In this document: one piece after another, positions 56,226 to 64,000 of the stretch
Numbering within the stretch: position 1 is the stretch's first letter
Layout of the letters: each line of letters opens with the position of its first letter
Source: Dactylorhiza incarnata
Lineage: Eukaryota; Streptophyta; Magnoliopsida; Asparagales; Orchidaceae
Length of the DNA: 64,000 nucleotides
Direction: 5' to 3'
Assembly (NCBI GenBank): GCA_033032865.1
Contig: JAWHQI010000049.1
Location: 2,542,001-2,606,000, forward strand
Program-made: the position numbers and the translations under genes
Notes under the pieces: generated by a model
Database searches by the model: none
What the model was told of the DNA's origin: nothing
The model's input: only the letters and a program-made list of their open reading frames with translations

Positions 56226-59200
56226 TCATCCTAAGATGTCTAAGACTCCTAATTCCAACCTTAACATTTGAAACCTTGCATCGGGAAGAGGTTTAGTGAA
56301 TATATCAGCAAGTTGAGAGTCCGTGCCAATGAAACTTATTCTAACATTTTCCTTCTTAATGTGATCCCTTATGAAATGATGATGTACATATATATGTTTG
56401 GATCTAGAATGGTGTACCGGATTATTTGTGAGATCAATGGCACTTTTGTTGTCACATTTTAGTTCAATAAGTTTTAGATGAAAACCAAAGTCCACTAAAG
56501 TTTGGCTCATCCATAGTGCTTGTGCACAACAACTTCCTAATGCAATGTATTCGGCCTCCGTGGTGGAGAGTGCAACCGAGTTTTGTTTCCTACTAAACCA
56601 TGCAACTAATGAAGGTCCTAGAAAATGACAAGTGCCACTAGTGCTTTTTCTATCAAGTGAACAACCGGCGTAGTCTGAATCGGAGTAGCCGTGAAGTGTA
56701 AATGAGTTATTGTGTGGGTACCATAATCCTAATCTAGATGACCCAATGAGATATCTAAAAATTTGTTTTACCGCTTTAAATGAGATTCTTTTGGATTGGC
56801 TTGAAATCGAGCACATAAGCATACGGCAAACATAATATCGGGTCTAGTTGCACTTAGATAAAATAGAGATCCTATCATACCTCTATATAAAGATTGATCT
56901 ATAGAAATTCCTGATTCATCTTTTCCTAATTTTAGTGATGCACTCATTGGTGTAGAAGCATGTTTAAGGTTTTCAAATCCAAAACGTTTTAGCATATCAT
57001 GGACATATTTAGTTTGACATACAAAGAAACCATCAATTCTTTGTGATATTTGAAAACCAAGGAAATAAGAAAGTTCTCCTACAAGACTCATTTCAAATTC
57101 ATTTTTCATCACTAAAATAACTTCTTTACACATCTCTTCATTAGTAGATTCAAAAATAATATCATCAACATATTTTTGTAAAATAATTATATCATCATTG
57201 TTGTGCTTAATGAAGAGAGTATTATCCGCACTTCCCATAATATAACCGTGCTTTAATAAAAATGATGTAAGTCTTTTATATCATACACGGGGCGCTTGTT
57301 TTAAACCATAAAGCGCTTTCTCTAGTTTATAAACATGATTTGGAAATTTTTCACAAATAAAACCGGTGGGTTGTTCAACATAAACTTCTTCTTTTACAAA
57401 CCCGTTTAGAAAAGCACTTTTCACATCCATTTGAAATAGTTTTATTCTTTTAAAGCTTGCAAATGCTAGAAAAATTCTTATAGACTCTAATCTAGCAACG
57501 GATGCAAAAGATTCATCAAAATCTATCCCCTCGATTTGAGAATATCCTTGTGCTACTAATCGTGCTTTTTTTTAGAGATTCTTGACTCACCATCTAAGTT
57601 ATTTTTAAAAATCCATTTTACACCTACAACCGGGTGATTAGATGGTCTTTCAACTAATTTCCAAACATTATGTCGCTCAAATTGTTCTAACTCTTCATTC
57701 ATATCCAAAAACCAAAATTCATCATTTAAAGCAGTAGAAACAGTTTTTGGTTCTATTTCGGAAACAAAACAAATATTTGAAAAAGATTCATGTAGAGAAG
57801 AGCGAGTTCTTACCCCGATGGATGGTTCACCAATTATGAATTCCCAAGGATGATCCTTTGTGAATTTCAAGGCACTTGGAGGTACATATTCATCTTCCTT
57901 GACCTCCTCTTCTTCTTCTTTGGAAGGTTCCTCATCACCATGCTCCAAAGGTTGTAATAGATCATCCTCGTTGCCTGTGGAAAGTTTTTCTACACAAGGA
58001 ACAATCTCGTCAAATTTTACATTTATTGACTCTTCAACTCAACTAGTTCTTTTATTAAAAATTCTATAAGCTTTACTAGTTGAAGAGTACCCAAGAAAAG
58101 TTCCTTCATCACATTTTTCATCAAACTTTCCCAATCTATCTTTTGTATTCAAAATAAAATATTTACAACCAAAAACATTAAAATAAGATACATTAGGCTT
58201 CTTTTGAAAATAGAGTTCATATGGTGTGAGATTAAGAGATGGGTGAAGCATGATTCTATTCAAAACATAACACGATGTACTTACGCCTTCGGCCCAAAAG
58301 GACTTAGGTAATTTATATTCACATTACATAGTGCGTGCTAGTTCTTGAAGTGTCCTTTTCTTGCTTTCTACAACACCATTTTGTTATGGTGTGCATGGTG
58401 TAGAGAACTCATGTTTAATGCCTAACATATCACAAAATGATGTAAAGTTTTCATTTTCAAATTCTCATCCATGATCCGAGCGGATGCATTTAATTTTTAA
58501 ATCACTTTCATTTTGAATACGAGTACATAATTTTGCAAATTCACAAAACGCATCAGATTTGGAAGAGAGAAATAATGTCCAACAATATCTTGAAAAATCA
58601 TCTATTAAAACATATGTATATAATCTATCACCAAGACTTGCAGTGCTAACGGGACCAAAAAGATCCATATGAATTATTTGCAAGGGTCTTGTAGTAGAAA
58701 TGAACTTTTTACTTTGGAAAGGGGATCTAGAAAATTTACGTTTTTGACATGGTGAACAAAGTGAAGGTAAAGTTCCATTTAACCTAGGCAATCCTCTAAT
58801 TAAATTACTTTTGGCAAGTTTTACAATGAGCTTTGTGCTAGCATGCCCTAGTCTTCTATGCCAAAGTTTTAATTCATCATTTTTAGTGATAAAACATTTT
58901 ATAGATGATTTAGAAAGATCATGAAAAGAAACTATATAAACATTATGTATTCTTGGTGCAGTTAGTAAAATATCTTTTGTAGTATGGTTAGATATTTTAC
59001 ATAGATTAGTGGAAGACTCAAATAACACATCTAATCCTTTATCACATAATTGGCTAATAGAAATTAAGTTGCGTTTTAATCCTTTCACATAAAGAACATT
59101 AGATATAGTAAAGGATTTGTTACTAATTGTACCAATTCTCATGATCCTTCCTTTTCCATTATCACCAAACATCACGATCCCTCCCTTCTTATTTTCTAGG

Positions 59201-59292
59201 CTAAGGAACTTTGCTTTATTGCCCATCATGTTCTCGGAGCATCCTGAATCCAAGTACCACACGTCTTCATTGTCCTTAGCCTGCCTGCACAT
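56226..59292 (-). pseudogene. pol: pol of C2, multiply broken
   Basis: Opens with the protease segment WYLDSGCSENMMG (HMTG in relatives), then the HHCC finger, integrase HMDLFGP and IRSDHG, where a TGA (58465-58467) replaces Gly. Further stops follow near 58388, 58326 and 58039. A run of A shifts the frame near 57560, and a stop lies near 57282 at the APRAWY block. Reverse transcriptase reads YVDDIIFEST (Gly to Glu). RNase H ([29 protein letters not shown]) is intact to the stop at 56226, apart from a frame change near 56790. The integrase Glu block reads VESKKRTLQE. More decayed than C1's pol although the insertion is younger. Confidence 0.88.
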
Positions 59293-59535
59293 CTATAAAG
59301 AAGATGAGAGTAAAGATCCGGATACCCAAGTGGTACCACCCATAGAATAAGTGGAAGCCTTAGGTACCCAGATTTATTGTAAAGTATTTTGTTTTATTTT
59401 ACTGCAAGAGCTAGATGTGTGACCTAACCTATAACAGTTTGCACACGAAATAAAGGGGGTTGAGACCCTTTTCTGGAAAATTATCTTGCTGGAAGAAATT
59501 GGATTTACAGAAGAAAAATATTTTGAAAAAGAGAT

Positions 59536-60195
59536 TTAAGGTTTCTGGTATGAGGTGCTAGCGCCGGCGTTAGTGGCTAGCGCCGGGAGGTAGCCCTCAC
59601 CTTGATATCCGAGCCCAAATTTTCCAGAACCATGGCACTGGTTCCCTGAAATCATTTCCAGTGATTTTTGGCCAATTCCAAATTTTTTAATGGCCATGGT
59701 GAGATCACGAACTTGTGCTTTAAGTGAAGAATTTTCTTTCACAAGCATGACACACCTATTTTCAAAACCTTTTTTATTATTTTTGATTTGCAAAAGAGAG
59801 GCTTCTAATTTCCTTTCTAATTTCCCATTCTCTTTTGTAAGAGTTTTGGCATGAGAGAGGGCTTTAGAAAGTGACTCTTCAATATCTTTTGCCAATTTAG
59901 TGGAATGATCACACTCTTGGCAAGAAACCTTTCTCTTTTCTAAAATAATTACCTTTTTGGAAAGCTTTTGATTTTCTTTAATAAGAGATTCATTTTCACG
60001 ATTTAATAAAATACTATCTTTCACATTTTTATCAAAAGCTTTGCAAGTTTCAAGGAATTCATTAAAGAGTTCATCATAAGTGGGAGGAGTTACCTCAGTG
60101 TTGCTAAGAACACTGGTGTCATCACCGTCGTTTCCATGTCCCATGAGGCACATGTTTGCTTCCTCATCTTCGCTTGATGAAGACCCGCTTGATTC
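59536..60195 (-). pseudogene. gag/pol linker of C2
   Basis: Minus-strand frame of 205 codons from MCLMGHGNDGDD (60153). It has a long coiled-coil-like part (NESLIKENQKLSKKV, KTLTKENGKLERKLEA) and the tail GKFGLGYQGEG. It ends at TAA 59536. The DNA at 59556-59595 is a C-type palindrome block (GCTAGCGCCGGCGTTAG, GGCTAGCGCCGGG) that encodes Pro/Ala/Thr residues. The matching stretch in C1 is 35962-36841. Function unknown. Confidence 0.72.
59556..59595. repeat. C-type palindrome in gag/pol linker of C2
   Basis: GCTAGCGCCGGCGTTAG followed by GCTAGCGCCGGG. Same core as the LTR array and the post-pol copy at 56033-56075. The C1 equivalent is 36541-36580. Confidence 0.75.
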
Positions 60196-61244
60196 TTAGG
60201 AGGAGGAGGAGGAGGAGGAGTCATCCCATGTTCTAGCTTTTAGCACTTTCTTCTTCTCCTTCCCTTTTTGCCGCTTTTCTTTCTTCTCCTTCAAGAACTT
60301 TGGGCACTGGCTCCGAATGTGCCCGATCTTCCTACAATGAAGGCATTCCGGTGGAGGTCTTTCTTCTTCATCGTCGCTCTCCTTTTCCTTCTTTGAGGAT
60401 GACCCTTTCCATCTTGCATCCTGTTGGATAAATTTCCGGAAAGTGTTTCTCCTTTCCGGATTTCGCATGAACTTTCGGAAGTTCTTCACCAAAAGGCTTT
60501 CTTCATCTTCATCCTCATCCTCTTGGCACTCCTTCATTGATTTTAATGCCAACGCCTTCTTCTTTGGCTCCTTGTTGTATTCATCATGTTGGATTTTGAG
60601 TTCTAACTCATGGGTTTTGAGATTCCCAATGAGGCTCTCAACTTGGAGCGTCCTTAGATTGTGCGATTCTGAAATGGCTGTCACCTTCGGGTTGAATTTT
60701 GGTGGAAGGGAACGAAGGATCTTTCGGACCAAGTCGTCGTTGGATAAGGTCTTTCCAAGTGCTTTGGAGGCATTGACGATCTTGGTGAAGCGCGTGTACA
60801 TGGCATCAACATCTTCACTTTCATCCATCCGGAATTTTTCATATTCTGACTCAAGATGGAAAAACTTTGAATCTTTAACCTGCGATGTACCTTCATGAGT
60901 AACTTTTAAATGATTCCAAATTTCATAAGCAGTAGTACATACAGAAATTATATTAAATTCATTTCTATCTAACGCACAAAATAAAGCATTCATGGCCTTG
61001 GCGTTGTTTTTGCATTTTAGCGTATCCCTATCATCCCATTTATCTTTTGGTTTCTCTAAAGTTATCTCTCCAACTACACATGTAGGAGGAGAGTATTCCT
61101 CTTCGACCATATTCCATACCTCAATATCTAGAGTCATAAGAAAACAAAGCATCCTATTTTTCCAATAATTATATCTGACCCGGTAAAGAGTGGAGGTCTA
61201 CTAATTCCCTGACCCTCGGGAAAAGCGAGATCATAAGACGCCAT
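60196..61244 (-). pseudogene. gag: Broken gag of C2
   Basis: It starts MASYDLAFPEGQGISRPP at 61244. A missing base near 61170 (GATATAATT where C1 has GATTATAATT) shifts the frame. From 61152 the frame is open for 318 codons: CFLMTLDIEVWNMVEEEY, a gag domain with LRSLPPKFNPKVTAISES, then the zinc knuckle CLHCRKIGHIRSQC, a basic region and a serine run ending at TAA (60196-60198), where C1 has GAA. With one indel and one stop it is the better-preserved gag of this family in the window. Role: particle protein. Confidence 0.87.
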
Positions 61245-61278
61245 TATTCCTGGTTTTTAAACCGTTTGGAATAACCTA

Positions 61279-61290
61279 CCTCTGATACCA
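61279..61290 (-). other. Primer binding site of C2
   Basis: CCTCTGATACCA reads TGGTATCAGAGG on the minus strand, two bases from the LTR. Confidence 0.9.
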
Positions 61291-61292
61291 CT

Positions 61293-62542
61293 TGTTGGAT
61301 CGATTGGCGCCCTCAGAGCGGGGGGGGGGGTGAATAAGTGAATAAAATTCTTTGATAATTTTTACTAAATTGTTTAGAGATAGTTAGAACAAAATAACAA
61401 TTTATCTTAAAGGAGGAAAACAATTGTAATTTGCAATTCTATAAATTTTGCCAAATGATAGAAATCAAGTAAACACAAAAAGAGACTTGATTATATTATA
61501 TAAAAAGGTGTTTACATAAATTTGATTTCAATATCGCTAGAAATCGGAGGCGTACAAAGTAAAACAAGTTTTCCTTTTCTATACCGACTTGTATCCCCAC
61601 AAACCAGTTGGCTTTAGCCTATCCTTCCCTGGATAAGGCCTCAAGCTGCTCTATCCAATCCTTCCCCGGATATGGCCTCGAGCACCCCTAGATCTAATCA
61701 CCTAGAACTAGTCGCCAACATAAGGCGAATTTCCCCTTAAGTCCTACCCAAACCTAGTCGCCAACACAAGGCGAATTAACTAAACGATTACAAAAAAAAT
61801 ATGGAATGAAAATAAATATAACAATAATGAAACTCCTTATATGAGATCTCTGAAGATGAGGATGAAGGATCGATGTAGCATAAGCGAGGTTGAAGCGATC
61901 GTTCTTCGGATGCACCGTGGTGGATTCCTTCTCCAGAAATCCTCTTTGGCTTTGAGTGGGAGATGAACTTTCGGCAGAGTAGCAGCTCTGGAAATTTGGC
62001 ACAAGTAATCTCTCTGGAAGCACTCACTCAAAATGAGAGAGAGCCCATCAATTTATAGAACTTGAAGATAGCGCATGCGATAGCTCCTAGCGCCTGCGTT
62101 AGCGTTCGTGTGGAGCGATTGCAAAACTGTCGGCGGCGTGGCGCTGTGCACGAACTTGAGATAGCGCTAGGCGGTAGCGCTAGCACTGGCGGTAGCTTTT
62201 GTGTGGAGCGGACTTTCATCGAACGGAACAATTTCGTCGAACGGAATTTTTGTCAAACGAAATTTTCGTCGAACGCAGGCAAATTCGTCGAACGGAATTT
62301 TTGTTCAACGAAATTTCTGTCGAACGCAGGCAAATTCGTCGAACGGAACCTGAGCTAGCGCCTGGCGGTAGCTCTAATGCTGGCGGTAGTGCATTCTTCC
62401 AGATGTTTGAATTCAACTGCTTTCTACCCGTGGAGTATTGCACCTATAGTTCCTGCACACTATAAACACACGACAAGCAAGATCAAATACAATTTGGGAT
62501 TTGTTATTCTCAAACAAAGGGATGTGACACACATGTCCAACA
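61293..62542 (-). repeat. 5' LTR of C2 (1,250 bp)
   Basis: Plus strand TGTTGGATCG to GTCCAACA. A run of 11 G lies at 61320-61330. Minus-strand TATA box at 62051-62057. Palindrome array at 62090-62392 with AGCGCTAGGCGGTAGCGC and TCGTCGAACG words. Matches 53006-54214 apart from small changes. Confidence 0.92.
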
Positions 62543-62547
62543 CCTTA

Positions 62548-62588
62548 TTCACCCCCCCCCCCCTCTAAGGGCGTCAATCGATCCAACA
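62548..62588 (+). repeat. 3' LTR of C1, last 41 bp
   Basis: TTCA, a run of 12 C, CTCTAAGGGCG and the terminal ATCCAACA. It continues the LTR cut at 53005. It is followed by the GTCTT duplication of C1. Confidence 0.9.
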
Positions 62589-62593
62589 GTCTT

Positions 62594-64000
62594 GATTGCT
62601 CAAATTGCATAAAACTTTAGCGATTTTCAAATAACTCATCCTAAGATGTCTAAGACTCCTAATTCCAACCTTAACATTTAAAACCTTGCATCGGGAAGAG
62701 GTTTAGTGAATATATCAGCAGGTTGAGAGTCCGTGCCAATGAAACTTATTCTAACATTTTCCTTTTTAAGTGATCCCTTATAAAATGATGATGTACATCT
62801 ATATGTTTGGATCTAGAATGGTGTCCCGGATTATTTGTAAGATCAATGGCACTTTTGTTGTCATATTTTAATTCAATATGTTTTAGATAAAAACCAAAGT
62901 CCTCTAGAGTTTGGCTCATCCAAAGTGCTTGTCACAACAACTCCCTAATGCAATATATTCGGCCTTCGTGGTGGAGAGTGCAACCGAATTTTGCTTCCTA
63001 CTAGACCATACAACTAATGAAGGTCCTAGAAAATGGCAAGTACCGCTAGTGCTTTTTCTATCAAGTGAGCAACCGGCATAGTCCGAATCAGAATTGCCAC
63101 GAAGTGTAAATGTATTATTATGCGGGTACCATAATCCTAATCTAGATGACCCAATTAGATTTCTAAAAATTCGTTTAACCGCTTTTAAGTGAGATTCTTT
63201 TGGATTGGCTTGAAATCGAGCACATAAACATACGGCAATCATAATATCGGGTCTAGTTGCACTTATATAGAGTAGAGATCATATCATACCTCTATATAAA
63301 GTTTGATCAATTGAAATTCCCGATTCATCTTTTCCAAATTTTAGTGATGCACTCATTGGAGTAGAAGCTTGTTTAAGGTTTTCAAATCCAAAGCGTTTAA
63401 GCATGTCAAAGACATATTTAGTTTGACATATAAAAATACCATCATTTCTTTGTGATATTTGAAAACCAAGAAAATAAGAAAGTTCTCCTACTAGACTCAT
63501 TTCAAATTCATTTTTCATCACTTTAATAACTTCGTTACACAACCCTTCATTAGTAGATCCAAAGATTATATCATCAACATATATTTGCAAAATAATTAAA
63601 TCATCATTATTCTGCTTAGTGAAGAGAGTATTATCGGCACTTCCCATAATATAACTGTGCTTTAATAAAATGATGTAAGTATTTTATACCATGGACGGGG
63701 CGCTTGTTTTAAACCATAAAGCGCTTTTTCTAGTTTATAAACATGATTGGGAAACTTTTCACTAATAAAACCGGGGGGTTGTTCAACATAATCTTCTTCT
63801 TTTACAAACCCGTTTAGAAAGGCACTTTTTACATCCATTTGAAATATTTTATTCTTTTAAAGCTTGCAAATGCTAGAAAAATTTGTATAGATTCCAATCT
63901 AGCAACGGGTGCAAAAGTTTCATCAAAATTTATCCCCTCGATTTGAGAATATCCTTGTGCTACTAAGCGTGTCTTATTTCTAATGATTCTAGACTCACCA
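62594..64000 (-). pseudogene. pol: pol of C0: RNase H and reverse transcriptase, runs off window
   Basis: Continues C0 after the C1 insertion. The first 42 bases are the 3' untranslated part, and the pol stop is at about 62636. RNase H ([33 protein letters not shown]) is broken by a missing base near 62931 ([10 protein letters not shown]). Reverse transcriptase with [14 protein letters not shown] lies near 63575, and the frame is broken near 63240-63290 and again near 63660 and 63860. The rest of pol, gag and the 5' LTR lie beyond 64000. As the oldest member of the nest it is strongly decayed. Confidence 0.87.

Larger units (their letters stand above)
53006..62542 (-). mobile_element. Element C2, complete copia of family C
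   Basis: A 9,537-bp minus-strand element: 5' LTR 62542-61293, primer site, gag, linker, pol, 3' non-coding region, 3' LTR 54214-53006. It inserted 41 bp from the end of C1's 3' LTR, in opposite orientation. Coding parts match C1 closely but carry a different set of stops and shifts. Confidence 0.92.
14683..62588 (+). mobile_element. Element C1, copia split by three later insertions
   Basis: Plus-strand Sirevirus-like element. Its parts are the 5' LTR (14683-15226 and 34205-34846), interior (34847-37134 and 47410-51854) and 3' LTR (51855-53005 and 62548-62588). Without its guests it would be about 9.3 kb with LTRs near 1.19 kb. It is flanked by GTCTT duplications in C0. D, B and C2 lie inside it, each with its own 5-bp duplication. 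Confidence 0.9.

Overview
This window is intergenic DNA from a flowering plant with a repeat-rich genome. I found no host gene, tRNA, rRNA or other cellular gene. Nearly all of it is LTR retrotransposons inserted into one another. Most belong to Ty1/copia, probably the Sirevirus (SIRE/Maximus) lineage, judged from the primer site TGGTATCAGAGC, polymerase motifs such as [10 protein letters not shown] and ADIFTKPL, several polypurine tracts before the 3' LTR, and AGAGGGGGG-type LTR ends. One is a non-autonomous Ty3/gypsy Athila-type element with primer site TGGCGTCGTTGCCGGGGA. The species cannot be named from this sequence. My labels are A, B, B', C0, C1, C2 and D.

Layout. Positions 1-7031 hold element A (+), which has a gag remnant and no pol. 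Positions 7032-11634 hold B' (-), an internally deleted copia with one LTR. Positions 11635-12488 are unassigned. C0 (-) occupies 12489-14682 and resumes at 62594-64000. It is split by C1 (+, 14683-62588, target duplication GTCTT). C1 is itself split three times: by the D array in its 5' LTR (15227-34199, duplication GGAAG), by B (-) in its protease/integrase region (37135-47404, duplication CTATG), and by C2 (-) in its 3' LTR (53006-62542, duplication CCTTA). The order is therefore C0 first, then C1, then B, C2 and D. C0, C1 and C2 are one family, so that family was active repeatedly.

D is a tandem array LTR-int-LTR-int-LTR-int-LTR. Each unit carries only gag and a retropepsin-like domain. 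Marker bases in the four LTRs indicate a crossover inside an LTR. None of the pol genes is intact. The one full-length D gag-protease frame has lost the catalytic aspartate.

The least explained signals are non-coding. (1) Each copia family carries its own dense short palindrome (TCGACG in B, AGCGCTAGCGC in C, TTCGTCGA in B'). In B and C it occurs at the same three places: LTR upstream of the TATA box, gag/pol linker, and after pol. (2) A roughly 61-nt stem-loop recurs in the 3' non-coding region of A, C1 and C2, with paired base changes in one stem. (3) C2 sits inside C1's 3' LTR in the opposite orientation, giving a roughly 2.3-kb inverted LTR repeat with convergent TATA boxes. No identities were computed: comparisons were by eye.
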